Notes: a model not told the origin generated them from the letters alone. 64,000 nucleotides of DNA from JBDTVS01 sp040007095 (GCA_040007095.1 JBDTVS010000090.1:122425-186424); one strand, 5' to 3'; numbered from the stretch's first letter, positions 44,371-53,861 are shown. Numbers and translations: made by a program.

Positions 44371-45687
44371 TCACAGCGCGAAGCGCCCGGAGCTGACACC
44401 AAACCGATCGACCTCTGCGCCGAACTTCTGCGCCAGATCGAGCATCGCGTTGGCAAGTTGCGTCCCCTTCGGCGCGGCGAGGTGACGATTTCCGGTCATC
44501 CGGCCGCCGGCCTTGCCCGCGAGCAGCAACGGCACGTCCAGGGCCGAGTGCGAATTGCTGTCGCTCATGCCACTGCCATAAAGGATCAAGGAATGGTCCA
44601 GCAGCGAACCGTCGCCGTCCGGCGTCTTCGCCAGTCGATCGAGGAAGCGGCCGAACAGCTCGATTTGATACGTGTTGATCTTGACCAGCGCGGCGAGCTT
44701 CTCGGGCTCGTTGCCATGGTGCGAGGTGTGGTGCCACGGCTCGTTGACCCCGAGATTCGGGAACACCACCTGGCTCGCCTCGCGGTTCATCATGAACGTG
44801 AAGACGCGCGAGATGTCGGCCTCATACGCGACCGCCATCAACTCGAACATGACGCCGACGTGCTCTTCGAACGACGCTGGGATCCCGACCGGCGCGTCCG
44901 GCACGGTGAGCTGTTCGGTCGCCTGTTTCTCGGCGCGCTGGATCCGCTGTTCGACCTCGCGCACGTGGTCGAGATACTCGTTCAACCGCGTGCGATCGCG
45001 CGGCCCGAGCCCGCGCTCGAGCGACGCCACGTCGTGGCGCACCGAGTCGAGAATGCTCTGATCGGCCTTCATCCGGGCGGCGCGATCCGCCGGGGTGCCC
45101 GGACGACCAAACATCCGCTCGAAGACGACGCGGGGATTGATTTCCATCGGCAGCGGCGTGGTCGGGCCCTGCCACGCGATCGTGCTCATATACGCGCAGC
45201 TGTAGCCCACGTCGCACGCGCCGATATAGCCCGCCTGGTCCTCCGTGGCGATTTCGAGCGAAGGGAACACCGTGTCCTTGCCGATGAGGCCGGCGGCCAG
45301 CTGATCGAGCGAGATGCCGGCGTAGAAGTCCTCCGCCTCGGTCCGCTTCGGCGCCGATCCGGTGAGCCACGTCGATGTGCTGACCGCGTGCGTACCGCCT
45401 GGCGGCCGATCCAGGTTCGAGACGATGACCAGGCTGTCGCGGAATCTCTCGATCGGCTTCAGGATGGGCGTGAATTCGAATCCGGATCCCGTGGTCGCCG
45501 GCGTCCAGTAACCGGGCCGCTCGCCCATCGGCACGAACACGGCGCCGAACCGGAGCGACGGCTGCGCGGCGGTCTTCGCCAGGGCCGTCGCCGCGGGAAC
45601 CATCGCATCGAGGAACGGGAGGGTCAGAGTGGCACCCATTCCCTTGAGAACCGCCCGACGCGACAACGACCGTTTGGTGATGAACAT
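44371..45687 (-). CDS. DUF1552 protein, Tat-exported (locus 2)
   Basis: 438 residues starting MFITKRSLSRRAVLKGMG, a twin-arginine signal closely similar to that of the locus 1 protein. Landmarks YSCAYMSTIAWQGP, NPRVVFERMFG, EPWHHTSHHGNEPEK and LILYGSGMSDSNSHS match DUF1552. It probably shares the still unknown function of the 11227-12579 protein. It lies 32 nt downstream of its DUF1592 partner and 8 nt upstream of the ankyrin gene. Confidence 0.88.
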   Translation of the reverse strand: MFITKRSLSRRAVLKGMGATLTLPFLDAMVPAATALAKTAAQPSLRFGAVFVPMGERPGYWTPATTGSGFEFTPILKPIERFRDSLVIVSNLDRPPGGTHAVSTSTWLTGSAPKRTEAEDFYAGISLDQLAAGLIGKDTVFPSLEIATEDQAGYIGACDVGYSCAYMSTIAWQGPTTPLPMEINPRVVFERMFGRPGTPADRAARMKADQSILDSVRHDVASLERGLGPRDRTRLNEYLDHVREVEQRIQRAEKQATEQLTVPDAPVGIPASFEEHVGVMFELMAVAYEADISRVFTFMMNREASQVVFPNLGVNEPWHHTSHHGNEPEKLAALVKINTYQIELFGRFLDRLAKTPDGDGSLLDHSLILYGSGMSDSNSHSALDVPLLLAGKAGGRMTGNRHLAAPKGTQLANAMLDLAQKFGAEVDRFGVSSGRFAL

Positions 45688-45719
45688 GTACGCTCCCTCT
45701 CCCGATCTTGACGAATCCG

Positions 45720-48203
45720 TCAACGCCCCGAGACGGCCGGCAGTGACGCAATTTGCTTCCCGACTTCCTTCCCGACGACTTCGTTCGCCGGGTCTGCCGC
45801 CGTGCGCATCTGGAATGGCACGCTGCGGACGATGCCCAGTATCAGCGACGAGAACCGGTAGTTCTCGGGGCGCGCGTCGCGAACCGTCGCACGCACCACC
45901 GGCATGTCGGACGCCGTCAGGCCGCGACCGACCGCATAGGTCAGCAACTTCTCGGTCATCGTGCGCACGAACGTCTCCGGCTCGCGGATCAGGGCGTTCC
46001 GCAGCGCCACGACGCCGTCCACTTTGGTGCCGTCGGCAAGCTGCCCCGACGCGTCGATCGAATCGCCGAGGGTCCCGCCGTCCTTCACGCGCCACGCGCC
46101 CACCGCGTCGAAGTTCTCGAGCGCGAATCCGATCGGATCCATGACCCGGTGGCACGTTGCACAGGTCGGGTTGGCGCGATGCTGCTCGAGCGCCTCTCGT
46201 CCGGAGCGCGGCTTCTCGGGCTTCTCGTCGTCGCTCAGCGCCGGCACGTTGTCTGGCGGCGGCGCCGGCGACACGCCGATGACGTTCTCGAGCACCCACT
46301 TGCCGCGCAGTACCGGCGACGTGCGGTGCGCGTGCGAGGTGGCCAGCAGGATGGCGCCCTTGCCCAACAAGCCGCGACGCGCATCATCGGGCAGCGTGAC
46401 GCGACGGAACTGGCTGCCGTAGATCCCCGGGATGTTGTAGTGCCGCGCGAGCCGCTCGTTGACGAAGCTGTAGTCGGCGGTCATCAGGTCGAGGACGTTG
46501 TGGTCCTCGTGGACGATGCTGTCGAAAAACAGCTCGACCTCGCCGATCATCGCGCGCCGCAGGTCGTCGTCGAAGTCAGGGAACTGGAACGAATTGGGCT
46601 GCTTGTTGCGAAGGTTGCGGAGGTACAGCCACTGGCCGGCGAAATTCTCGACGAGTGCATGCGCCTTCGGATCCGCGAGCATGCGTCGGACCTGCCGATC
46701 CAGTTCTGCCGGCTTCTTCAGATCGTTTTTGGCCGCTGCGTTGAGCAGGTCGTCGTCCGGAATGCTGCTCCACAGGAAGAACGACAGCCGGGACGCGAGC
46801 GCGAGATCCGACAGCCGGTACGCGGCGCCGGGGGCGACGCCCGCCGGGTCGGGCTCGACCCTCAGCAGGAACTTCGGACTCGCGAGGATACGGCGAAGCG
46901 CCATGTCGATGCCGCCATCGAACGTGCCGGCCTCCTTGCGCCCCCGGTTGAAGAAGTCGAGCAACACCTGCTGGTCGGCGGCACCCGTGTCGCCGCGGTA
47001 GGCGCGCCGCGCAAGCGGCAGGAGAATCTTCCGCGCACACGCCGTTTCGTCGGCGATGCTCGCCGGGCGGCACGTGAAAATCGCCCGACGGCTGGGCGTC
47101 TCGCCGGGACCCGTCGGACGAAACGGGCCGGTCATGATGAATTGATCGATGTGCGGATAACCGGAGAAGTCGATGGTGTCGGCCGAGCTCCGGATGAAGG
47201 ACTGCAGGCGCCTGGTGTTATAGCCGTGCGTCTTCTCGATGAAGGCCACGGCAATCTTACGCGGGCCGGCCTTGAGCGGCACGCGGACCGAGAAGCGATT
47301 ATCGATATCGTCGCCCGTGGTGGTCGGGTTGTCGCTCGAGGCGCGGACGTCGCGATCACCGCCAAACCCCGCGAGGTGCACCCGCTGGCCGTCGACGCTG
47401 ATCTCGAGCTGATGCGGAAACTCGAGCCCGCGCATCGTCCCGAGGTTGGTGCGGAACAGCTTGACCTGGAACTCGTATTCGCCGTCGAGCGGGACGTTGC
47501 GCTGGATCTCGAAGCCGCCCACCGTGCCGAGTGGCAGTCCCTCGACGTGCCGCGACTGCGACGCGTCCTGCCGCACGCGATAGACCTCGCCCATCGGCGG
47601 CGTCTTCGGGTCCCCGATCGCCAGCGCGCTGATGCGACCAGCCGCCGAGAGATAGCTCTCGAGCAGCACGGGAGAAAGACCCAGCACGTCGGCGATGTTG
47701 TCGAAGCCGGCGCTGGAATCGTCGACCGGCAGCAGTGACGCCGCGTCGATCTCGAGGGCAAGCAGGTCGCGGATGGCGTTGGCGTACTCGGCGCGGTTCA
47801 GACGATGGACGAGCGGGCGACCCGGTTGCGGCGAGGCCAGGGACGCGCGATCGAGCTGCGACGCGAGCGAGGTAAGCAGCGCCTGTTTGTCCGCGTCCGG
47901 CGGGGCCGGCATGCCGGGCGGCGGCATCATGCCGGCGCGCACCTTGCGCACGACCTTCTCCCAGATGTCGTTGTGAGCCCCGACATCGGACAGGTCGATC
48001 TTCTCGAGGACCAGCCCGCCGGTTTTCGCGCGCGCGCTGTGACAGGTTACGCAGTAACGGTCCAGCACGGCGCGCTGCGCGGGTCCCAACGCGGGGGCAT
48101 CGGCGGGCCTGGCCGGATTCTGGCCGGCAGCCTCAGGAGCACTGAGCGCCGACACGGCCAGCCAGAGTGCGGCGGCCACTCTCAGGGAAGTGCGTGTGTT
48201 CAT
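45720..48203 (-). CDS. DUF1592/DUF1588/DUF1587/DUF1585/DUF1595 secreted c-haem protein (locus 2)
   Basis: 827 residues with signal peptide (MNTRTSLRVAAALWLAVSA). CVTCH near 50-54, DUF1587 (VHRLNRAEYANAIRDLLAL), a beta-sandwich region, DUF1595 (LARRAYRGDT), DUF1592 (LASRLSFFLWSSIPDDDLL), DUF1588 with CATCH, and DUF1585 at the end. It has the same order as the 12576-15104 protein. It is the first gene of its operon, with AGGAGA seven bases before the ATG and an inverted repeat in the leader. Confidence 0.9.
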   Translation of the reverse strand: MNTRTSLRVAAALWLAVSALSAPEAAGQNPARPADAPALGPAQRAVLDRYCVTCHSARAKTGGLVLEKIDLSDVGAHNDIWEKVVRKVRAGMMPPPGMPAPPDADKQALLTSLASQLDRASLASPQPGRPLVHRLNRAEYANAIRDLLALEIDAASLLPVDDSSAGFDNIADVLGLSPVLLESYLSAAGRISALAIGDPKTPPMGEVYRVRQDASQSRHVEGLPLGTVGGFEIQRNVPLDGEYEFQVKLFRTNLGTMRGLEFPHQLEISVDGQRVHLAGFGGDRDVRASSDNPTTTGDDIDNRFSVRVPLKAGPRKIAVAFIEKTHGYNTRRLQSFIRSSADTIDFSGYPHIDQFIMTGPFRPTGPGETPSRRAIFTCRPASIADETACARKILLPLARRAYRGDTGAADQQVLLDFFNRGRKEAGTFDGGIDMALRRILASPKFLLRVEPDPAGVAPGAAYRLSDLALASRLSFFLWSSIPDDDLLNAAAKNDLKKPAELDRQVRRMLADPKAHALVENFAGQWLYLRNLRNKQPNSFQFPDFDDDLRRAMIGEVELFFDSIVHEDHNVLDLMTADYSFVNERLARHYNIPGIYGSQFRRVTLPDDARRGLLGKGAILLATSHAHRTSPVLRGKWVLENVIGVSPAPPPDNVPALSDDEKPEKPRSGREALEQHRANPTCATCHRVMDPIGFALENFDAVGAWRVKDGGTLGDSIDASGQLADGTKVDGVVALRNALIREPETFVRTMTEKLLTYAVGRGLTASDMPVVRATVRDARPENYRFSSLILGIVRSVPFQMRTAADPANEVVGKEVGKQIASLPAVSGR

Positions 48204-48215
48204 CGTCTCCTGGCG

Positions 48216-48235
48216 TTAAGTCTAACTGTACTTAA
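48216..48235. promoter_or_regulatory. Inverted repeat in the divergent leader (operator candidate)
   Basis: TTAAGT and its exact complement ACTTAA separated by 8 nt, in an AT-rich patch 13 nt before the DUF1592 start. The position, at the promoter or leader of the DUF1592 operon, fits a repressor or activator site. Only 6-bp arms, so chance is possible. Confidence 0.35.
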
Positions 48236-48394
48236 GCATAACCAATTTCCCACCGCGATTGGGATTACTTTGTGGTCCGGCGCTTGGCGCCACCGCCTCA
48301 CCGACGTTCGAGTTTAGCAGCTCAAGCGCTCGGCCGGCGCCGCGGGCCGACGCGAACGTTACAATACCGGATTCAATTCAAATTGGGGGCTGGC

Positions 48395-49501
48395 ATGTCG
48401 GAACGACGCCTGACTCGTCGCGAAGCGCTGGAACTGCTCGGACTGACTGCCGCCGCGGCGGCGCTGCCGCAGGCGGGCGGAGCGCAAACCGCGGCCCCGC
48501 CGACGTGGCCCAGGGGCGCGGTGATTCGAACCGTGCTGAAAGACTACGCGCCGGACGAACTGGCAGGCGGCGCGACGCTGTTCCACGAGCACTTTCAGCT
48601 CGCGTCGGACTTCGGCGCGAAGTTCGCCGCAGCCACGGCGGCGGCTCGTGCGGCGAACGGCCTGCCGCCGGCCCCCGCGAGAGGCGGCGGTGCCGGCCGA
48701 GGCGCCGCCGCAGCGCCGCCGCCCGACATCATGCACGACGTCGACCTGATGACGGCAGAAGTGAAGAAGGCCGCAGCCGAAGGCAACATCGCCTGCATCG
48801 TCGAAGCCGGGCACGCCGAGATGGGGCGCGACGTCAACTTCGTCCGCCAGGTCGCGATGAAGTCCGGCGTGCCGATCGTCATTGGCGGCGGTTTCTACTC
48901 GCAGCCGTGGTATCCGAAGGAGATCACGACGCTGCGCGAGGATCAGATCGTCAACGCGCTCATCAAGCAGGCGGACGACGATGTGGTCGGTGCGTTTGGC
49001 GAGATCGGATCGTGGGATGAGATTTCGAAGGATGAGCGGAAAGTGTTCCGCGCCGTGGGACGCGCGCACGTTGCCACGAACATCCCGATCTTCACCCATA
49101 CCGGCATTCCCGGAAAGTCGGCGCTCGAGCAGCTCGACATCTTCGAGGACGCCGGCGTCGATCCGACGCATGTCGTGATCGGCCATCTGGGAAATCTCGT
49201 CGATCCGAGCGTCTCCGTGCACAAGCAGATCTGCCGGCGTGGCGCCTTCGTCGGCTTCGATCGCCAGGGCGGGAACAACGACGCGCAGCAGGTGCCGTTG
49301 GTGATGGCGCTCATCGAAGCCGGGTTTGCCGATCACCTGATGTTTTCCGCCGACGCGTCGAGCGGCTACGCGAAGACCGTCACGGTGTTTCTGCCGAGGC
49401 TCAAAGCCGCGGGCGCGACCGACGAGGTGCTGCACAAGATCATGTACGACAATCCGCGCCGGTTTCTGGCGTTCGTGCCGAAGCGGCCGCGGAAGCACTG
49501 A
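48395..49501 (+). CDS. Phosphotriesterase-family amidohydrolase, Tat-exported
   Basis: 368 residues starting MSERRLTRREALELLG, a twin-arginine-like signal. TIM-barrel metal sites: H64 and H66 in LFHEHF, a bridging residue in VGAFGEIGS (about 201), His in FTHTGIPG and in IGHLGN, and the last Asp in FSADAS. Where classical phosphotriesterase has a carboxylated Lys this protein has Glu, as in the E. coli homologue Php. Activity is probably lactonase or esterase, substrate unknown. The start at 48395 fits the signal peptide. Confidence 0.85.
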   Translation: MSERRLTRREALELLGLTAAAAALPQAGGAQTAAPPTWPRGAVIRTVLKDYAPDELAGGATLFHEHFQLASDFGAKFAAATAAARAANGLPPAPARGGGAGRGAAAAPPPDIMHDVDLMTAEVKKAAAEGNIACIVEAGHAEMGRDVNFVRQVAMKSGVPIVIGGGFYSQPWYPKEITTLREDQIVNALIKQADDDVVGAFGEIGSWDEISKDERKVFRAVGRAHVATNIPIFTHTGIPGKSALEQLDIFEDAGVDPTHVVIGHLGNLVDPSVSVHKQICRRGAFVGFDRQGGNNDAQQVPLVMALIEAGFADHLMFSADASSGYAKTVTVFLPRLKAAGATDEVLHKIMYDNPRRFLAFVPKRPRKH

Positions 49502-49629
49502 CGGTCGCCGGCGAGACGTGCTTCAGGCGATTGCCGTGTCCGACCTCTGATGTCGGCGACCACCAAGCCAGGGCTGCTCTGTGGGCGAAGCCGCTCGCGC
49601 GCTTCTGAAGACAGGGCAATATCGATGCT

Positions 49630-51330
49630 TCAGGTCGACTCGTGGACCACCTTCCCGTCGACCACCGTCAGTACCGAGCGGATCTTCTTGATCTCCACGT
49701 CGGGCACCGAGAAGTAGTCGCGATCCAGCACGACCAGATCAGCCAGCCTGCCGGGTTCGATCGCGCCGAGCCTGTCTTCCATCCCCAGATGCCAGCTGCT
49801 CTCGCGCGTGCGAAGACTGAGCGCCTCCGCTCGCGTGAGATGTTCACCGGGGTTGACCTGCTGACCGAACGAGTTCACGCCGGTGACGATGTAGTAGAGG
49901 TGCAGCCATGGGTTCAGCGGTGAGATATGTGTGGCGTTGCTGAAGAGGCTCTTGTGGATCGGGTGTTGATTGATCGTCTTGTACGCATGCCCGACCACGA
50001 CATTGGGGTCGATCGAGTTGACCCAGTTGTTCGCGGACAGCTGGATGCTGCAGCCGAGCGCCTGGAGACGATCCAGCAAGCCGGCGGTCACCCAGCCGAC
50101 GCCCGTACCCAGGAGGTTAACGTTCCACCGCAGACCGGCAATGCCCACATCCTTGTTGACGTCTTCGAGCTGCTCGACCAGTTGCGTCAGCCCTCTCAGG
50201 TTCGACGCATCGTTATCGCAACGCCAGCCTGCCTGCGCGACGAGCCGCTGCGCCGCGCGCGTCTGCTCGACGGCGGCCGCGGGCGCCGGCCATTCTCCGA
50301 TGCCGCCGGTTCGCAGCATGTCGTCGCCGAAGTACGGCAACGCGTTCCTGAGGTATTCCTTCAGCATCGCGTTGTCATCGAGCTCGGCGAAGGCCGTGAA
50401 GTCCATCTGCACGCGCATCGACATCCGGCCGTCGGTGTGGACCGCATTCCACGCGTCACGGGACTTGTAGGGGTCGACGTTCGCCGAGCCCTGACGGGGA
50501 TGCAGCGGTCCCAGCGCATAGATGGTCGATTTGTCGAGCCACGCGGTCACACCGACGCTCGTGGAATACGCCATCGTGCGGAGGGCATTCCGCTTCTTGT
50601 CGTCGAATTTCTGAAGGCGGCGCAGCAGGTAGAGCGCGTTCGTGGACGGGCCGCCGGTCGCACCGGCAGATGCGCCGATCGCGCCGGGCTCGGAGACATG
50701 CACGCCCTTGTAATCCGGATGGAGCGGCGGCGCCGCATCGGCGGCGTCGAAGAACTTCTTGCCCAGCGTATTGGTCGCGGCCGCGCCGTTGAAGCCCTGG
50801 TACAGGAGCACCGGCCGGTCGGGCACTGCATCGTCCAACTCTTTCAGTGTCGGGAAACGATGCTCGATCCACAAGTTCGGGTGCGCCGCGCCGATCGCCG
50901 TAATCCACTGGCCAGCTGGGACAGTCTTTCTGTGCGCGGCCAGGACGTCCTGCACTTCGCGAATCGAGGTGGCGCTCTCTACGTCCAGCGCGTGATAGCC
51001 GGGGCGGTCCGCCGTATCGAGGCCGTGGAGGTGGGTGTCGATGAGTCCCGGCACGACCGTGCGCCCGCGAAGGTCAATCACCCGCGTGGTCGAAGGAGCT
51101 GCCCCTCGCGGCGCCGCATTGCCGACCGCCGCAACGCGCCCGTTACGGATGCTTACCGTGGTCGCGACGGTATTTCGGGCGTCCATCGTGTGGATGCGTC
51201 CGTTGACGAGCATCAGGTCGGGCGCGCGTCCGTCGGCGGGAAGGGCGACCCGCGGAGCCTGCGCGGCCAGCCTCGCGACCGCCAGGCCCGCCCCCGCCGC
51301 CGTACCGAGAAACGTGCGACGCGAGATCAT
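49630..51330 (-). CDS. YtcJ-like amidohydrolase, Tat-exported
   Basis: 566 residues, start MISRRTFLGTAAGAG with a twin-arginine signal. Amidohydrolase family 3: PGLIDTHLHGLD near 92-103 carries the H-x-H metal pair, and the C-terminal AIEPGRLADLVVLDRDYF is typical. Such enzymes hydrolyse N-acyl or cyclic amides and exported forms are common in Acidobacteria. It is preceded by the DUF6152 gene in the same direction (143 nt), so it may be the last gene of that operon. Confidence 0.88.
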   Translation of the reverse strand: MISRRTFLGTAAGAGLAVARLAAQAPRVALPADGRAPDLMLVNGRIHTMDARNTVATTVSIRNGRVAAVGNAAPRGAAPSTTRVIDLRGRTVVPGLIDTHLHGLDTADRPGYHALDVESATSIREVQDVLAAHRKTVPAGQWITAIGAAHPNLWIEHRFPTLKELDDAVPDRPVLLYQGFNGAAATNTLGKKFFDAADAAPPLHPDYKGVHVSEPGAIGASAGATGGPSTNALYLLRRLQKFDDKKRNALRTMAYSTSVGVTAWLDKSTIYALGPLHPRQGSANVDPYKSRDAWNAVHTDGRMSMRVQMDFTAFAELDDNAMLKEYLRNALPYFGDDMLRTGGIGEWPAPAAAVEQTRAAQRLVAQAGWRCDNDASNLRGLTQLVEQLEDVNKDVGIAGLRWNVNLLGTGVGWVTAGLLDRLQALGCSIQLSANNWVNSIDPNVVVGHAYKTINQHPIHKSLFSNATHISPLNPWLHLYYIVTGVNSFGQQVNPGEHLTRAEALSLRTRESSWHLGMEDRLGAIEPGRLADLVVLDRDYFSVPDVEIKKIRSVLTVVDGKVVHEST

Positions 51331-51473
51331 GTCTTGCGATCCACCAACGCCTGACCTCGCGCAGGGGTGCAACCCTCCCTTTGAGCGCGCTCACGACCAG
51401 CGCCGGGAGCACGCGTCGAGCGAATTTCAATCGCCATCATCAGTCCGCGGAGATCATTCGGTCGTCCGTCCGG

Positions 51474-51896
51474 TCACTTCTTCGCTTTGTCCTCATCAGG
51501 CGCGCCAGTGCCCGACGAGCCGAGGAACAGGGTCTGACCGTTGGGCAGCGTGAGATCGCGGCCGTTCGCTCTGAGCGACCCGTCCTTGGATTGATACCCG
51601 TCAACGGTGATTTGCGTGCCCGCTTTCAATGCCTCCTTCGTGAGCCCGCGACGGAGCAGCGTGTTGGGCGTGCCGGTCTCGATCATCCACTCTTCGACGC
51701 TGCCATCCGGTTTCTTCACGTCCACGTAGATCCACGCGTGCGGATTCACCCAGAGCATCTTGGTGACCGTGCCCTGGAACTTGATGGGTTTGGTGGCGTC
51801 GAACTCGGCGTTGAAGGCGTGATGGGCGAGCGCCGGTGCCACTGACGCGGCCAGCAGGACCACCGCGGCTACGACAAGGACTATCTTCGTTCGCAT
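51474..51896 (-). CDS. DUF6152 family secreted protein
   Basis: 140 residues with a signal peptide ending ALAHHA. Landmarks HHAFNAEFDATKPI, GTVTKMLWVNPHAWIYVDV and WMIETGTPNTLLRRG define DUF6152, a small OB-like exported family that usually accompanies the W-E-G-D-T-L proteins. It starts four bases after the stop of the upstream gene (51901), so it is part of the 53861-51474 operon. Confidence 0.82.
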   Translation of the reverse strand: MRTKIVLVVAAVVLLAASVAPALAHHAFNAEFDATKPIKFQGTVTKMLWVNPHAWIYVDVKKPDGSVEEWMIETGTPNTLLRRGLTKEALKAGTQITVDGYQSKDGSLRANGRDLTLPNGQTLFLGSSGTGAPDEDKAKK

Positions 51897-51900
51897 CGCG

Positions 51901-52986
51901 TCACCTTTCTCCGGCCGGAGCGGTGCCCGTCGGCCGTGGAACAGCAGTTTCGCCGCGCTTCTCTCTCGCGCGCGCGCCGGTCAGGAAATGGACGATGTCG
52001 AAGTTGTCTTCGTGGCACCCGTACTCGTACATCTGCTCGCCCGGATCGATTTTGGTCCACGGAATCCGGGCGGTCCACGGCCTCGTCCACGTCGCCGGAT
52101 CCTCGATCGTGAACTCGTAGGTCAGCGTGTCGGCGTCCACGCGAGTAAACCGCTCCGTGATCTTGTACGTCGCCGGGTTTCCGCCTTGAAAGACGACGCC
52201 GTCGTCGCTCCTGAAGTTCGTCGTCTCGACCACGAGCGTGTTGCCGTCGAACCGGCCGCGGGTGTCTCCCAGCCACTGGTTCAGGTTCTTTCGCAGGTGC
52301 GGGCGTCCGTCGAGCGGGATGATGCGGGCGGAGTGAATCATCTCGGGGGCGATCGCCACGTAGCCGGGACTCTGGAAGATGTGAAAGTCGTTGTTGTAGA
52401 TCGTCGGCAGGTACGGCGGCGAGTCGGTGCGGATGATGCACCGCACTGGCAGCGACATGTCGAGGTGGTCTTTCGGCAGGCCGGCGGCAAACCGGGCGTT
52501 CGCTTCGGCGCGCGCAGCCCTCACCTGTTGGCGCTCCGGCGACAAGGGAACGAGGGACGGGATCCTGCCGTCGGCGGGATCGACGATCAGCGACGTCCGG
52601 TGATCCGAGGTAATCTTCAGACGCCGCGCGTCCATCCAGTGGTCGTTGTAGGCGCGGTTCACGTCGGCGGCGTTGCCGCCGTCGCGACGATCGCGCGTCA
52701 GGTCGAACACCGTCTGTTCCTGGAACGCGGCCGCCTCCTCATCGTTCAACACATCCTTGCCTGCCAGGCCATTCGGCCGCTGGAGCGGCGTGCCGGTGGC
52801 GTCGTTCCACACGCCCTGCAGATCGGGGTCGCCCCACGACGTTCGGCCCGGCCCGGCCCTCTTCGCCGTCGCCTTGGCGGGAGCGGCCTTGGCGCCGGGG
52901 GTTTGCCCGGTGATCGAGATGGGTACCAGCACCAGGCCGGCGACGACCGCGAGAAACGGCGCCAACGTCCACAGTCGATGCTTCAT
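51901..52986 (-). CDS. Secreted protein, W-E-G-D-T-L family (F-D-G-N-T-L variant)
   Basis: 361 residues, signal peptide MKHRLWTLAPFLAVVAGLV. Landmarks: DPDLQGVWNDATGTP near 52-66, a single conserved Cys in PVRCIIRTD, RGRFDGNTLVVETTNFR as hallmark variant, ERFTRVDADTLTYEFTIEDP and YEYGCHEDN near the end. The ATG overlaps the upstream stop by four bases. Function unknown. Confidence 0.8.
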   Translation of the reverse strand: MKHRLWTLAPFLAVVAGLVLVPISITGQTPGAKAAPAKATAKRAGPGRTSWGDPDLQGVWNDATGTPLQRPNGLAGKDVLNDEEAAAFQEQTVFDLTRDRRDGGNAADVNRAYNDHWMDARRLKITSDHRTSLIVDPADGRIPSLVPLSPERQQVRAARAEANARFAAGLPKDHLDMSLPVRCIIRTDSPPYLPTIYNNDFHIFQSPGYVAIAPEMIHSARIIPLDGRPHLRKNLNQWLGDTRGRFDGNTLVVETTNFRSDDGVVFQGGNPATYKITERFTRVDADTLTYEFTIEDPATWTRPWTARIPWTKIDPGEQMYEYGCHEDNFDIVHFLTGARAREKRGETAVPRPTGTAPAGER

Positions 52987-53861
52987 TTGACGTCTCCGTT
53001 TGGTTGACGGAATTTCCCGTACAGCAATTCCTCGGTGAACGGCACACACTTGAACTCGAGAAGCTGAACGTTCTTCTCCATGCGGCGATACAGAGGGAAA
53101 CTGATCTTCCACGGGCGCGTGTACACCTTCGGGTCTTCGATCGTCGCCTCGTACAGGAGATGGTAGGGACTGGCGGGCGTGTATCGCTCGACGACATGAA
53201 ACGCGTCGGAGTGAAAGTCGCCGGCGCGGTCCAGCCACGTCTCCTCACGCTGACCAGTGACATCCACGACCAGCGAATCGCCTTCCCACCGCCCGCGCGA
53301 CCAGCCCATCCACGCATCGGTGGGCGCCTCGCCCTTCCAGTTCATCCGAATCGTCCGCGTCGCGCTCGTGAACTGATACGCCATCAGGATGTAGGGGCTG
53401 GATCCCTGAACGATCTGAAACGGAAACGGCATGTAGGTCGCACGCGGCACACCGGGCATGTAGCACTTCAGCTCCGGGTCGCCGACCGCATGCCACGTCT
53501 TGTCGTTGCTCACATCGACGGTCGCCCGTTTTTCGAAGTTCTCCTTCTTCTTCGCAAGCGCCCAGGCCTGGTACGGGATGTCACCGCCCTCGACGATGCT
53601 CTGCCCCGGCGGCTCGCCGCCATAGGCGCCAACGATCTCAGGATGAGGACCCGGCCGTGCCTCATGATCCTGGACGTCGATGTTCGCGGTGACGAACGCC
53701 TGCCAGAGGCCGTTCAAATCCGGATGGCCGTCGGCCATGCGCGCCGCCCGGTAGGGGGGAAACTGTGGGGACGCGGCCTGCTGGCCGACGACGGGCGGCG
53801 CGGCCATCGAGAGGCACGCGAAGACTACGGTCGTGCTGACTAAAGTTGTGACGAGGCGCAT
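52983..53861 (-). CDS. Secreted protein, W-E-G-D-S-L family
   Basis: 292 residues, signal peptide MRLVTTLVSTTVVFACLSMA. Landmarks: DGHPDLNGLWQAFV near 43-56, CYMPGVPRATYMPFP, SRGRWEGDSLVVDVTGQREE near 195-214, then LLYEATIEDPKVYTRPWKI. First gene of a run with the 52986 and DUF6152 genes, all translationally coupled or nearly so. Confidence 0.8.
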   Translation of the reverse strand: MRLVTTLVSTTVVFACLSMAAPPVVGQQAASPQFPPYRAARMADGHPDLNGLWQAFVTANIDVQDHEARPGPHPEIVGAYGGEPPGQSIVEGGDIPYQAWALAKKKENFEKRATVDVSNDKTWHAVGDPELKCYMPGVPRATYMPFPFQIVQGSSPYILMAYQFTSATRTIRMNWKGEAPTDAWMGWSRGRWEGDSLVVDVTGQREETWLDRAGDFHSDAFHVVERYTPASPYHLLYEATIEDPKVYTRPWKISFPLYRRMEKNVQLLEFKCVPFTEELLYGKFRQPNGDVK

